Assembly (NCBI GenBank): GCA_021286645.1
Contig: JAJTBZ010000052.1
Coordinates: forward strand, 1 to 42,148
Source of the DNA: Ignavibacteria bacterium
GTDB taxonomy: Bacteria; Bacteroidota; Ignavibacteria; Ignavibacteriales; Ignavibacteriaceae
Length of the DNA stretch: 42,148 nucleotides
Direction: 5' to 3'
In this document: piece after piece, positions 25,810-35,648 of the stretch
Numbering within the stretch: position 1 is the first letter of the stretch
Layout of the letters: the number at the start of each line of letters is the position of its first letter
Program-made: the position numbers and the translations under genes
The notes under the pieces: model-generated
What the model was told of the DNA's origin: nothing
The model's database searches: none
Seen by the model: the letters and a program-made list of their open reading frames with translations, nothing else

Positions 25810-26478
25810 ATGGCTCGTAAAAAACACAGGAAACAATTTGAAGTTAGAACCCTGCCAAACGTATTTCATACGAAGCAGGAAGATATATCGCATAAACTTA
25901 TAGAATGGTTCGGTTCTGCCGGAACATATACGCTGGAATTAGGATGCGGTAATGGAGAGTACACAATTGATTTGGCCAGGAAATATCCGGATAAAAGATT
26001 TATCGGTGTTGACCGGGCAGGTGCGCGTATTTGGAATTCATCGAAATCGGCCCTAAATCAGGACGTAAAGAATGCGGCTTTTTTTCTTACCTATGTTGAA
26101 AGGCTTTCACTCATTTTCAATGAGCCTTGTATTGATGAGATATATATTCCTTTTCCCAATCCACTGCCGCGCAGGCGACATATGAAAGCAATGCTGGTGC
26201 ATCCCCGGTTTTTAGCTTTGTACAAAAAATACCTCGTACCGGGTGGTAAGATTCATTTAAAAACTGATGATGATATACTATATGAGTTTGCTTTACAGGT
26301 AGTTCGGGAGAATAATCTGATTTTGCACGTGGCTACAGAAAACACCTACCTGAGTGAAGGATTACCCGAACCGGTCCTTTTACAGACTCGGTTCGAGAAA
26401 TTCCATTTATCACAAGGGAGAACTATCAAATATGTTTGTTTTAGCTTCCCTCCGGAAGAGAAAACTCAAGATAATTAG
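25810..26478 (+). CDS. trmB: tRNA (guanine-N7)-methyltransferase TrmB
   Basis: TrmB methylates G46 of tRNA using SAM. The ATG at 25810 gives a 222-residue protein starting MARKKHRKQFE; a longer frame from 25768 begins upstream of the likely transcription start. The SAM-binding strand is LELGCGNGEYTIDLA (43-57), followed by FIGVDRAG. The motif normally written FPDPWP is here IPFPNPLPRRRH, with Asn117 where E. coli has the catalytic Asp144. The later LQTRFEK region (TxFE) is conserved. Everything else argues for a working enzyme, so the Asn may be tolerated or compensated. The stop of this gene overlaps the stop of the convergent carbonic anhydrase gene by four bases. Confidence 0.88.
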   Translation: MARKKHRKQFEVRTLPNVFHTKQEDISHKLIEWFGSAGTYTLELGCGNGEYTIDLARKYPDKRFIGVDRAGARIWNSSKSALNQDVKNAAFFLTYVERLSLIFNEPCIDEIYIPFPNPLPRRRHMKAMLVHPRFLALYKKYLVPGGKIHLKTDDDILYEFALQVVRENNLILHVATENTYLSEGLPEPVLLQTRFEKFHLSQGRTIKYVCFSFPPEEKTQDN

Positions 26479-27503
26479 AGAGAAGCAAGATATTTTTTAG
26501 TTTCTTCCACAGTAGAGAAACTACCGACACGCACACGGTACCATACTCGATGATCGGCAGAAGTGAATTCCATTATAAATGCATTGGGATATTTCGCTTT
26601 TATTTTTCTCAATTCTTTTTCGGCTTTCACCTTATTCTGCCAGGATGAAAGCTGTGCACAATATTTTTTTCCATCAGAAAAAATATTGTCACTAACCTTT
26701 ACATCAGCTTTCAAATCATAATCTGCTGAACCGGTCATTTGAGATTCCGCCATTTGAGATTTCTCGCCGGCCGGTTCTTTATCCTGCCCGGCCTTCCCGA
26801 GGTGCCCCTTTTTATTTCCCGGTTCGGCCTCTTTTTCATGATGAGATCCGGATGCTTCTGCCGCAGGTTCAAAAAAGTTCACTTCGCCACTCTCGATATT
26901 GTAAATACCACAGGCTATTTTTAGTTTCTTTTCATGAACTAATTCCGTAATAATTGAACTTTCCTGCAGGCATTTGGAAGTTTGCAATTCAACATTTTCT
27001 TCAATTGCCAATGAAAATTGCAGATTCTTATCTTTCGATTTACTCTTTGCCTTATCGACAGCGGGTTTAATTTTTCCGGCTAATGCGTTGATATTTTTAC
27101 CGAAATCGCCGCCTTCCAAAGTTGCTTTAACCGCACCACAGGCTGAGTGGCCAAGTACCACTAACAATGGGACATGTAAATGTTCAGCGCCATATTCAAT
27201 GCTTCCTAAAGTCACCTCGTCAATAACGTTTCCTGCTACCCGAATAATGAATATTTGCCCCAGGTCCTCATCAAAAATCAATTCGGGGGGCACGCGGGAA
27301 TCAGAGCAGGTAAGAATAATAGCATAAGGATGTTGACCTTTTTTCTGCTCCTCGCGCTGCGGCTTAAAATCTTTTTGCTTTGGTGTAGCCGAAAGGTAAC
27401 GCTTGTTACCTTCTTTTAGTTTTGCAAGTGCTTCATCCGATGTGACTTGCCCAAAAGCGAATACGCAAACTGTTAATATCAGAAAGAGAATTTTTTTAAC
27501 CAT
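26475..27503 (-). CDS. Periplasmic beta-carbonic anhydrase fused to a C-terminal SPOR domain
   Basis: The ATG has a perfect GGAGG seven bases upstream. Residues 1-18 (MVKKILFLILTVCVFAFG) form a signal peptide. Residues ~20-215 are a beta-class carbonic anhydrase: the zinc ligands are Cys66 and Asp68 (TCSDSRVPPE), His119 and Cys122 (LGHSACGAV), and the enzyme interconverts CO2 and bicarbonate. A charged, low-complexity linker of ~50 residues (220-272) follows, then residues ~278-342 read as a SPOR domain (GKKYCAQLSSWQNKVKAEKE, then WYRVRVGSFSTVEETKKYL). SPOR domains bind denuded peptidoglycan at division sites, so the enzyme is probably tethered in the periplasm to the wall. The fusion is unusual. 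It faces trmB convergently. Confidence 0.9.
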   Translation of the reverse strand: MVKKILFLILTVCVFAFGQVTSDEALAKLKEGNKRYLSATPKQKDFKPQREEQKKGQHPYAIILTCSDSRVPPELIFDEDLGQIFIIRVAGNVIDEVTLGSIEYGAEHLHVPLLVVLGHSACGAVKATLEGGDFGKNINALAGKIKPAVDKAKSKSKDKNLQFSLAIEENVELQTSKCLQESSIITELVHEKKLKIACGIYNIESGEVNFFEPAAEASGSHHEKEAEPGNKKGHLGKAGQDKEPAGEKSQMAESQMTGSADYDLKADVKVSDNIFSDGKKYCAQLSSWQNKVKAEKELRKIKAKYPNAFIMEFTSADHRVWYRVRVGSFSTVEETKKYLASL

Positions 27504-27627
27504 AGAACACCTCCTTGTTTTCGATGTATTATCGTTAATAAGGTAACTTTAGTTTAGAGCCACATTGCTATAACCCTCCAATTCACGCCATTCAAATGAA
27601 CAATTATGGACTTCCGTAATTCTTGCA

Positions 27628-27658
27628 TTTGTAAACTGGTGGCATTTACGTATTTTTG
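27628..27658 (+). promoter_or_regulatory. Housekeeping promoter of pckG
   Basis: TTTG (27628-27631), 19 bases, then TATTTTTG (27651-27658) is a full match to the Bacteroidota primary-sigma consensus TTTG-N17-23-TAnnTTTG. Transcription should start near 27665, giving a ~100-base leader before the pckG ATG. This is the clearest promoter in the window. Confidence 0.7.
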
Positions 27659-27718
27659 TGGCAATATTTTTCACAAGTCCTAAGAAAGGTAAATTCTTGG
27701 GCGTTTTTTTCACAAAAA

Positions 27719-27741
27719 GTTAATATTTATTGGATATTAAC
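27719..27741. promoter_or_regulatory. Perfect inverted repeat in the pckG leader
   Basis: GTTAATAT (27719-27726) and ATATTAAC (27734-27741) are exact reverse complements separated by seven bases. It lies in the predicted 5'UTR, 28 bases before the pckG start codon. It may be an operator for a dimeric regulator or a leader hairpin near the ribosome site. The symmetry is seen directly; the role is inferred. Confidence 0.45.
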
Positions 27742-27769
27742 TTAATTATTAAAATGGTAGGATAATTCC

Positions 27770-29560
27770 ATGACAAATAATAAAAAATTATTACAGTGGG
27801 TAGATGAAGTAGCTGCATTATGCCAGCCTGAATACATCTATTGGTGCAGTGGTACAGACGAAGAATTCAAGGAAATGGCTGAATTCATGACCAAAAAGGG
27901 ATCGTTTATTAAATTGAACAAAAACAAACGTCCCAATTCTTATTATGCAGTCTCCGACCCTTCCGATGTCGCCCGTGTTGAAGACCGTACATACATCTGC
28001 TCGAAACGTCAGGAAGATGCCGGCCCGACAAATAACTGGAAAGATCCGGAAGAAATGAAAACCACGCTGCGCGGATTATTCGAAGGATCTATGCGCGGTA
28101 GAACCATGTATGTAATCCCCTTCTCTATGGGTCCTCTTGGTTCGAAAATTTCCCAACTCGGTGTTGAGATAACCGATTCACCGTATGTTGTTTGCAGTAT
28201 GAAAATTATGACTCGCATGGGTTCGAAGGTACTCGATGAAATTGGTGAAAACGGCGATTTCGTGAAATGCTTACACTCTGTCGGCTTCCCGCTGGATGAA
28301 GGTAAGCAGGATGTACCATGGCCATGCAACAGGACAAAATATATTGTGCATTTCCCCGAAGAACGTGCTATCTGGTCGTATGGTAGCGGGTATGGCGGAA
28401 ACGCTTTGTTAGGTAAAAAATGTTTTGCTCTCCGTATCGCTTCTGTTATGGCACGCGATGAAGGTTGGCTTGCAGAACACATGTTAATTGTTGGTATTAC
28501 GGCTCCCTGGGGCGAAAAGAAGTATATTGCTGCTGCATTCCCATCAGCTTGCGGCAAAACAAACCTCGCTATGCTTACCTCAACTTTACCCGGATGGAAA
28601 GTTGAATGCGTTGGTGATGATATCGCGTGGATGAAATTTGGCGAAGACGGAAGATTATACGCAATCAATCCTGAAAACGGTTTCTTTGGTGTTGCTCCGG
28701 GCACTTCTATGAAAACTAATGGCAATGCAATGCTTTCGATGCAGGCAAACTCCATTTTTACCAACGTAGCTTTAACAGATGATGGCGATGTATGGTGGGA
28801 AGGTATGACAGATGAGAAACCTTCACATCTAATTGACTGGCTGCGTAGAAGCTGGAACCCCCAGATTAAACGCGCTGCTGCTCATCCCAATGCCCGTTTT
28901 ACTGCTCCGGCCAAGCAATGCCCTGTTATGGATTCAGAATGGGAAAGCTCAAAGGGTGTTCCTATCTCTGCTATTTTGTTTGGAGGAAGACGGTCAAGTG
29001 TTATTCCGTTAGTTCATGAAGCTTTGTCTTGGAATCACGGTGTATTCATGGGATCAATGATCTCATCTGAAACAACTGCTGCAGCCATTGGTGCCGTAGG
29101 TCAGTTGCGCCACGATCCGTTTGCCATGCTTCCATTCTGCGGATATAACATGGGCGATTATTTCAATCATTGGGTTTCGATGGGTCAGAAAACCGAAGCA
29201 GATAAACTGCCAAAAATCTTCTACGTGAACTGGTTCAGAAAAGATGAAAACGGGCATTTTATGTGGCCGGGTTATGGAGATAATATCCGCGTTATCAAAT
29301 GGATATTCGAACGTATCGACAATAAAGATAACTACAAGGAAATTTCTCTCGGTCGTGTTCCTGTACAGGATGCTCTCGATTTAACCGATTTGGATGTAAC
29401 TGAAGATACCATGAAGAAACTCTTTACCGTTACAAAAGAAGAAGGTTTGCGGGAAGTTGAAGAAATGAGAAAGTATTATACTACATTTGCAGAAACTTTA
29501 CCTCAGGCATTAACGGAACAATTGAGTGAGTTAGAAAAACGCGTTGAAAAATACTCGTAA
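27770..29560 (+). CDS. pckG: Phosphoenolpyruvate carboxykinase (GTP), PckG
   Basis: The enzyme interconverts oxaloacetate and phosphoenolpyruvate using GTP, at the entry to gluconeogenesis. At 596 residues it has the normal length of the GTP class. The kinase-1 loop is [13 protein letters not shown] with the reactive Cys at 261, and the following [11 protein letters not shown] holds the metal Asp residues. The C-terminal part shows [15 protein letters not shown] and [20 protein letters not shown], specific for the GTP form. The ATG has AGGA seven bases upstream, an ~100-base leader with an inverted repeat, and a good promoter. A strong terminator follows. Confidence 0.97.
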   Translation: MTNNKKLLQWVDEVAALCQPEYIYWCSGTDEEFKEMAEFMTKKGSFIKLNKNKRPNSYYAVSDPSDVARVEDRTYICSKRQEDAGPTNNWKDPEEMKTTLRGLFEGSMRGRTMYVIPFSMGPLGSKISQLGVEITDSPYVVCSMKIMTRMGSKVLDEIGENGDFVKCLHSVGFPLDEGKQDVPWPCNRTKYIVHFPEERAIWSYGSGYGGNALLGKKCFALRIASVMARDEGWLAEHMLIVGITAPWGEKKYIAAAFPSACGKTNLAMLTSTLPGWKVECVGDDIAWMKFGEDGRLYAINPENGFFGVAPGTSMKTNGNAMLSMQANSIFTNVALTDDGDVWWEGMTDEKPSHLIDWLRRSWNPQIKRAAAHPNARFTAPAKQCPVMDSEWESSKGVPISAILFGGRRSSVIPLVHEALSWNHGVFMGSMISSETTAAAIGAVGQLRHDPFAMLPFCGYNMGDYFNHWVSMGQKTEADKLPKIFYVNWFRKDENGHFMWPGYGDNIRVIKWIFERIDNKDNYKEISLGRVPVQDALDLTDLDVTEDTMKKLFTVTKEEGLREVEEMRKYYTTFAETLPQALTEQLSELEKRVEKYS

Positions 29561-29589
29561 GTAACTTACACCAGTATATTGATTTAGAC

Positions 29590-29626
29590 AAAGAAGCAGA
29601 TCCTTTACGATCTGCTTCTTTTTTTA
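29590..29626 (+). terminator. Intrinsic terminator of pckG, overlapping the end of the convergent gene
   Basis: AGAAGCAGATC (29592-29602) pairs perfectly with GATCTGCTTCT (29609-29619) and is followed by a T-run to 29626. It is a canonical terminator on the plus strand. The right half of the stem is also the last codons and stop of the TPR gene on the minus strand. Confidence 0.9.
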
Positions 29627-31236
29627 TTTAATTCTTTCAATAACGATTCGGCATCGTCTTTATATGTTACTGTACCCAATCGCAATGCCTGCTCGCAATC
29701 GGTTTTTGCTGAAACGTTGCTAAACAAATGGAATTGAATTAACGCTCTCAAATAGTACGCGTCAGCATAATCTCCATCAGAACGGATTGCCTTGTTAACC
29801 TCACGAAGCGCGTCATCATACTTATCCATACGGTCATAACAAAAAGCTTTCATAAAATGAGCAAGCTTATTATCGTGATCCATTTTAATAATTTTATCGT
29901 AGTCTTGCAATGCAGCATTATATTCATCTGTACGGATTTTCAAATCACCACGCGTAAAGTATCCTTCGACAAATTCAACTTTCGTAAGAGCTTTCGTCAG
30001 ATCGATCATCGCCCCGGCGTAATCGAGCTGTTCCATCCTCGCAAGAGCACAGCTATGGTACAGCAGGTGGTTTTCTTCAGTGCGACTAATTGCTTCCATA
30101 AAATCGCGGATAGCATCGCTAAGTTTCTTCATTTTTACATAGCACGAAGCGCGGGTGCTATAAAACTCCCAATTTTGCGGATCCTTTTGAATTGCCTGGC
30201 TAAACAATTCGACTGCTTTTTCAAAATTATTATCCGCCAGTTCAATCTCACCCAGGATGAAGTATGGGTACGCTTCCGGTGGGTCCCATCCAATGACGGA
30301 ATAAAGATCTTCTTTTGCCTGCTGAATATTGTTGAGAACTTTATGCAGTTTACCCCTGCGTTCCAAAATATCTTTCCTTTCAGGATCGAGTGAAAGGATT
30401 TTATCATAATCTGCAAGAACTTGGGGATACTGCTCAAGAAGCGCCAGTGCCTCAGCACGTAATTCATATGCGAAGATATACGAAGGATTCATATCAACTG
30501 CCCTATCAAGGCTTTTAAGAGCTTCATCAGGCTTGCCGGTACCAATATACAGCTTACCAAGCATACAATATACTTCAACATTCGATGGATCGAGAACTAT
30601 ACATTTCTGATAATCATGCAAAGCTTCATCGACCAACCCCGCAGCAAATTTCGCCTGGCCGCGTAAAAGCCATCCTTCGCATAGATCCGGCTTCTGGTCT
30701 ATTACTGTAGTAAAATCGGTGATTGCCCTTTTTACATCCGGAATTTCCAGCCATATTTTGCCGCTCAGCAAGTGAGCTTCATAAACATTGGGGTTTTTGG
30801 TAAGAATCGTTGATAGATCTGACTGAGACCGTTCATACTCTTTAGTTTTATACAGGCAGTACGCCCTATGGTAAAATGCTTCAATTGGCGCTTCGCTAGA
30901 TGCAATATATTTTGAGATATTTTCAGTAGCCTTATCATACTCAGCTAAATTCTTATAGCATAGCCCCCTGGCATAATAAAATACTGCAGGAACATTACTT
31001 ACCAACTTAGCAAAACTATCAAAATCATTAATTGCATCCGCAAATTTCCCTGTCTGCTTTAAGCACAGCCCACGGTGGAAATACGCTTCCGCAGACTGAG
31101 CGTTTTCTTTCAAGATAGCGGAAAATATATCCAACGCCTCAGCGTATTGATCATTTTTATATTTCTCAATCCCGTCCTGTAATAATTGCTTATCAGTCCC
31201 GGACTGTTTGTTCTTAAAAAAACCGAAGGCCATCAT
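29605..31236 (-). CDS. Cytoplasmic TPR-repeat protein
   Basis: The 543 residues begin MMAFGFFKNKQSGTDKQLLQ and have no signal peptide or membrane helix. From ~residue 15 to the end they consist of about a dozen tetratricopeptide repeats, such as AEAYFHRGLCLKQTGKFADAI, CEGWLLRGQAKFAAGLVDEA and YIFAYELRAEALALLEQYPQ. No enzymatic domain is seen. It should act as a protein-binding scaffold, but partners are unknown. It is divergent from the TPR-containing histidine kinase at 31399, which shares only the repeat type. Its 3' end overlaps the pckG terminator. Confidence 0.8.
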   Translation of the reverse strand: MMAFGFFKNKQSGTDKQLLQDGIEKYKNDQYAEALDIFSAILKENAQSAEAYFHRGLCLKQTGKFADAINDFDSFAKLVSNVPAVFYYARGLCYKNLAEYDKATENISKYIASSEAPIEAFYHRAYCLYKTKEYERSQSDLSTILTKNPNVYEAHLLSGKIWLEIPDVKRAITDFTTVIDQKPDLCEGWLLRGQAKFAAGLVDEALHDYQKCIVLDPSNVEVYCMLGKLYIGTGKPDEALKSLDRAVDMNPSYIFAYELRAEALALLEQYPQVLADYDKILSLDPERKDILERRGKLHKVLNNIQQAKEDLYSVIGWDPPEAYPYFILGEIELADNNFEKAVELFSQAIQKDPQNWEFYSTRASCYVKMKKLSDAIRDFMEAISRTEENHLLYHSCALARMEQLDYAGAMIDLTKALTKVEFVEGYFTRGDLKIRTDEYNAALQDYDKIIKMDHDNKLAHFMKAFCYDRMDKYDDALREVNKAIRSDGDYADAYYLRALIQFHLFSNVSAKTDCEQALRLGTVTYKDDAESLLKELNKKRSRS

Positions 31237-31398
31237 ATACTCAATTAAATAAAAAAATAAACCCGATGATATGTAAAATAGCTAATTCCGCTTATTTTTC
31301 GCAAATACTTAATAATCTGGTAACAAATTTAACATGCACCGGGAAATTTTCGATAATATTAAGTAATTTATACCTGAATAATTGAATGTAGTTGGACC

Positions 31399-34300
31399 AT
31401 GAAATACCCGTACTTATTGCTCATAGCCTTCTTTTACACAATCAGAGTTCTCTCATTGCCTGTAGCCGCTTCGCCTGTTGACAGTCTGGAAAGGAGACTT
31501 CAGGCCAGATTAATTCAAGGCATACAGGATTCCTCTACTGCCATGTTATATATTGATATCGCCTTCGAGCTACGGGGCAAAGAATTGCAAAAAGCAGTAC
31601 AATACACCAATCAGGCAATTCACATCTACAAATCTTGTGGTACAAAGTTACAATTAGCTCATGCATACCATATGCTGGCAGAGTGTTATAAGAACTTTGA
31701 ACATTACAATCAGGCAATTGAGAATTATTATAAGGGTTATGAACTATTTAAGGAATTAAACTACATCCAGGGTATGGCCTATTCTCTGAATGACGTTGCG
31801 AACGGCTATTTCAATGAACAGATTTACGACATTCCTATCCAATTTTACCGGGATGCCGCAGAACTTTTTAGAAGACAAGGGGATCAAACCGGGATCGCTG
31901 TTTCGCTAAATAACATAGCCCTCTGCTACCGAAATTTACAGAACTATGATTCTGCCATTTATTTTTTCAAAATCGCTTTGGCCATACGCGAAAGCTTAAA
32001 GTCACCATTACTTATCAGTCACAGCTACGCGTATTTATGCAATACCTACGATCGGAAAAATTTACTCGACAGCGCGTATTACTTTGGTAAAAAATCTGTT
32101 GTTACCTGCGCACCTCTGCACCCGTTAGGGAAAGATGAAATCAACCTTATTGCCGGTAATCATTATACCTTTGCCAGAACTTTGGCCAAAATGAAGAGAA
32201 TTGATGAAGCAAGAACTGAGTTTCTTCTATCCCACAAGTTATTTATTGCCGCCGGTTATGAATTCGAGATCATGAGGAACTGCAATGAAATCGCTTCCTT
32301 TTTCTTATCTATCGGGCAGTTTGATACCAGCTTGTATTACATCAATATAGCGAAAGAACTTGGAGAAAAAAGAGGCTTCTATCGAGGTTTGAAAGTAACT
32401 TATGAACTTTTTTCCGACCTGGCCGAAAAAAAAGGTGATTTGAAAGCAGCTAAGCGATATCTTGAAAAAGTTATTTCCATTGATGATACTTTAGCCTCAC
32501 AGGACCTTGCAAAAAAACTGGGAGAGATTCGAATCTCTGTAGAAACCTACAAGCAACAACAAACAAATGCCGCTTTGCTGGAAAAGAATCGTGCTGATCA
32601 ATATTTCTACGTGTCCATTTTATTCATTCTCGCTTTATTTATTTTATTCATCTTCTACAGACTTGCAACAACACGAAGAAATGAAAATCGTTTCAGGTTG
32701 TTCACGAATGCTTCTTTCGAAAGTATAATATTTGTTCAGGATGGGAAAATTGTTGAATGCAACGATCGGTTTACGAAACTCATTGAATCGCCCACAATAG
32801 AATTTCTTGGAAGGAACGTGACAACTATTCTTCCCGAGGAAGATTTCTTTGCAGTAACCAAATTCGATCCACTAAAATCCGAATCGATAGATTTTCAATC
32901 GCGAATTGAACTGAAATCCGGTAAAGAGTTGTTCGTTGAAATCTCTGCCCGCTTATTGGATTACCATAATAAACCCGCCTATGTTCTTACCCTGCGGGAT
33001 ATTACTCAGCGTATTGAAACAGAAAACAAAATACTTCGTTCAGAAGCAAAACTGCACGAGAGTGAACAACGATATAAGAACTTGTTCGTAAACAACCAGG
33101 CGGTTATGCTTATTGTTAATCCACAATCGGGAAAAATAATAGATGCGAACCCTTCTGCTCTGCAATACTATGGTGCTACCGAAGAGGAATTGATCGATGC
33201 CCCGATGCATTTAATTGATGTAGCGAAGAATGAAGAGATAAAAGAAATGCTGTTCCACATGCTTGACGATCCGGATACCTGTTACCCGGCGACACATCTT
33301 ACGTCAGGTGGAAGAATTCGTCAGGTAGAAATATATCCGAGTAAAACAGTTATTGATGATACACCATACTTGCATTTAATTATATTTGATGTATCGCAAC
33401 GGTTGCTTGCCGAGAACGAAATTCATCAACAGAAAACTATGCTTGAAAGCATTCTTACTAATATGGCGCAGGGATTACTGGTAGCCGATGAGCATCATAT
33501 TATCCAGGCATATAATGATCAGTATTTACGAATGTTTTCCATTACCCCGGAGGAACTTCCACTGGGATTGCCGTTTGACCAGCATATTTCCGTCTGGGAA
33601 AACAAGCACCCGGCAGCATCCGGCCACAGGCTTACCTATTCAAAAGGCATGGAAGCGGGTTCGTTGCAAACCTTTGAAATTAGTTTTTATGTTAATTCAC
33701 GAGATATCCGCTGGATACAGGTATTTCATAATCCAATTCCAACCGGTGGATTCGTTCGAACATATTCGGATATCACCGAACGAAAACTTATGGAAAAGAT
33801 GCTTCGTGAAAATGAAGAACAATTCCGCCTTATGGTTGAAGTGATGCCTTTCCCAATTGTTCTTTCGCGTGTTTACAATGGAAGTATCTATTATTTGAAT
33901 CAAAACGGTATTGCTTTGTTTGCTTACGACCCTACAATTTCCGGTTATATACTACTATCAGAATTTTGTGAAAGCCCGTATAAATGGGATGAATATGTTG
34001 CATCGGTAATTAATGATGGTTTCGCGAAAAATAAAGAATTTGTATTCCATAGAACAACAAACGAGCGTTTTTGGGCCGAAGCTTCTTCGGTAGTCATTCA
34101 GCTTAAATCGGAAGAGTTGTTATTTACCGGGTTAAATGATATTACTTTACGTAAGCAGACTGAAGCAGAATTGTTAAAAGCCAAAGAAGAGTCAGATAAA
34201 GCCAATCGTTCAAAAAGTGAGTTCCTGGCAAATATCAGTCATGAAATCAGAACACCCATGAACGCGATACTTGGCTTCACGGAATTATTAAAGAAGCGCC

Positions 34301-35640
34301 TGGATGATGGGACATCAAAAGACTACCTTGATGGAATTGAGCAAGGCGGCAGAAATTTGCTCAATCTTATAAATGACGTACTTGATCTTTCAAAAATTGA
34401 AGCGGGCAGGTTAGATCTAAAACCATTGCCAACGAATCTACGTACACTGTTAAAAGAAGTATATAACACTTTCCATTATCAGGCTCTTGGCAAAGAATTA
34501 ACTTACGAAATGAAAAATTCGCCGGAGTTACCTGCTTTTATCTTAATTGATGAAATTCGAATTCGACAAATCTTAACAAATTTGCTTTCCAATTCAATTA
34601 AGTTCACTCATTCAGGGTATGTACGACTGTTAAGCATATCCGAAGCCGCTGATTTGCAGGCAGATACAATTAAGCTCACGTTCATTGTAGAAGATACCGG
34701 AATTGGAATTGCTGAGGACCAGAAAGAAAAAATATTCGAAGCTTTCCACCAGCAGGAAGGCCAAAATACCCGTAAATATGGCGGTACCGGGTTGGGATTA
34801 ACAATTACAAGAAAGCTGGTCGAATTAATGAATGGGGAAATAACTCTTTGGAGCGAAGCAAATATCGGAAGCAGGTTCACGATTACTTTCAACAACATTC
34901 AGGTTGTACCTTCTAATGTCGTTGAACCCGAAATGTTACCGGACAAAGCCCCCTTACCCGATTTCCTGAAGCAAACGGTACTTATTGCTGAAGATGATGA
35001 ATCTAACCGCCGAATTCTGGCGGGGTATCTTTCCGATGCCAATCTTGAAATAATTACCGCACAAAATGGTAAGGAAGCTCTTAATTTGCTTGCCGAAAAA
35101 AAGATCGACCTGATTCTAATGGACTTGTACATGCCCGAAATGGATGGATATGAGGCAATGGAGCGTATCAGGGAAAATCCTCTTTATTCACATATACCCA
35201 TCGTTATTGTGACTGCAGTATTACGGCCAGACATGACAAAAATAGAATCGTATGACGGCTATCTGCGGAAACCGGTCAGGAAACAGGAACTTCTAACTGA
35301 AATAACACGGCATTTACGTCATAAAATTGAGAATAAAAATATTACTCTCTTAAAATCAAATCATCAAATTAGTGAAATCGAACAGTCTGTTGACCCGGAA
35401 ATAATTCGTATTTTAGAACTGGAATTTTTGCCAAAAGTTCACGAACTTCGTGGTTCGATGATTATTGATGATTTACAGGTTTTTGCCGATGAATTGGAAC
35501 GCTTCGCGAGAGAAATCAATCTGCCCCGACTCGTACATCTGGCAGAGTTTTTCCAACGCGAAATTCAAAGCTATGACACACATAGAATACAACGAACTCT
35601 CGCACAATTTGAAGATTATATTGTTCAGTTACAAAAATAG
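31399..35640 (+). CDS. Hybrid sensor histidine kinase: periplasmic TPR, TM, four PAS, HisKA, HATPase, receiver
   Basis: The 1413-residue product starts with a signal/anchor (YLLLIAFFYTIRVLSLPVAA) and ~370 residues of TPR units, likely periplasmic. A membrane helix follows (FYVSILFILALFILFIFY, ~403-420). Four PAS-like modules fill ~430-930 (each ending in forms such as VLTLRDITQRIE or GFVRTYSDITERK). The HisKA site is His948 in ISHEIRTPMNA, and HATPase_c has NLLSNSIKF and GGTGLGL (from ~1127). The receiver has VLIAEDDESN and the phospho-acceptor Asp1242 in LILMDLYMP. The last ~100 residues are helical and sit where an HPt domain would, but I see no HPt-type His motif. It is followed eight bases later by a second kinase. 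Confidence 0.93.
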   Translation: MKYPYLLLIAFFYTIRVLSLPVAASPVDSLERRLQARLIQGIQDSSTAMLYIDIAFELRGKELQKAVQYTNQAIHIYKSCGTKLQLAHAYHMLAECYKNFEHYNQAIENYYKGYELFKELNYIQGMAYSLNDVANGYFNEQIYDIPIQFYRDAAELFRRQGDQTGIAVSLNNIALCYRNLQNYDSAIYFFKIALAIRESLKSPLLISHSYAYLCNTYDRKNLLDSAYYFGKKSVVTCAPLHPLGKDEINLIAGNHYTFARTLAKMKRIDEARTEFLLSHKLFIAAGYEFEIMRNCNEIASFFLSIGQFDTSLYYINIAKELGEKRGFYRGLKVTYELFSDLAEKKGDLKAAKRYLEKVISIDDTLASQDLAKKLGEIRISVETYKQQQTNAALLEKNRADQYFYVSILFILALFILFIFYRLATTRRNENRFRLFTNASFESIIFVQDGKIVECNDRFTKLIESPTIEFLGRNVTTILPEEDFFAVTKFDPLKSESIDFQSRIELKSGKELFVEISARLLDYHNKPAYVLTLRDITQRIETENKILRSEAKLHESEQRYKNLFVNNQAVMLIVNPQSGKIIDANPSALQYYGATEEELIDAPMHLIDVAKNEEIKEMLFHMLDDPDTCYPATHLTSGGRIRQVEIYPSKTVIDDTPYLHLIIFDVSQRLLAENEIHQQKTMLESILTNMAQGLLVADEHHIIQAYNDQYLRMFSITPEELPLGLPFDQHISVWENKHPAASGHRLTYSKGMEAGSLQTFEISFYVNSRDIRWIQVFHNPIPTGGFVRTYSDITERKLMEKMLRENEEQFRLMVEVMPFPIVLSRVYNGSIYYLNQNGIALFAYDPTISGYILLSEFCESPYKWDEYVASVINDGFAKNKEFVFHRTTNERFWAEASSVVIQLKSEELLFTGLNDITLRKQTEAELLKAKEESDKANRSKSEFLANISHEIRTPMNAILGFTELLKKRLDDGTSKDYLDGIEQGGRNLLNLINDVLDLSKIEAGRLDLKPLPTNLRTLLKEVYNTFHYQALGKELTYEMKNSPELPAFILIDEIRIRQILTNLLSNSIKFTHSGYVRLLSISEAADLQADTIKLTFIVEDTGIGIAEDQKEKIFEAFHQQEGQNTRKYGGTGLGLTITRKLVELMNGEITLWSEANIGSRFTITFNNIQVVPSNVVEPEMLPDKAPLPDFLKQTVLIAEDDESNRRILAGYLSDANLEIITAQNGKEALNLLAEKKIDLILMDLYMPEMDGYEAMERIRENPLYSHIPIVIVTAVLRPDMTKIESYDGYLRKPVRKQELLTEITRHLRHKIENKNITLLKSNHQISEIEQSVDPEIIRILELEFLPKVHELRGSMIIDDLQVFADELERFAREINLPRLVHLAEFFQREIQSYDTHRIQRTLAQFEDYIVQLQK

Positions 35641-35648
35641 TTTGATAT

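Noticed and set aside
28009-28764. A 251-codon minus-strand open frame inside pckG
   Set aside because: It lies wholly within a highly conserved gene on the other strand and its translation has no recognisable domain; it is an antisense shadow.
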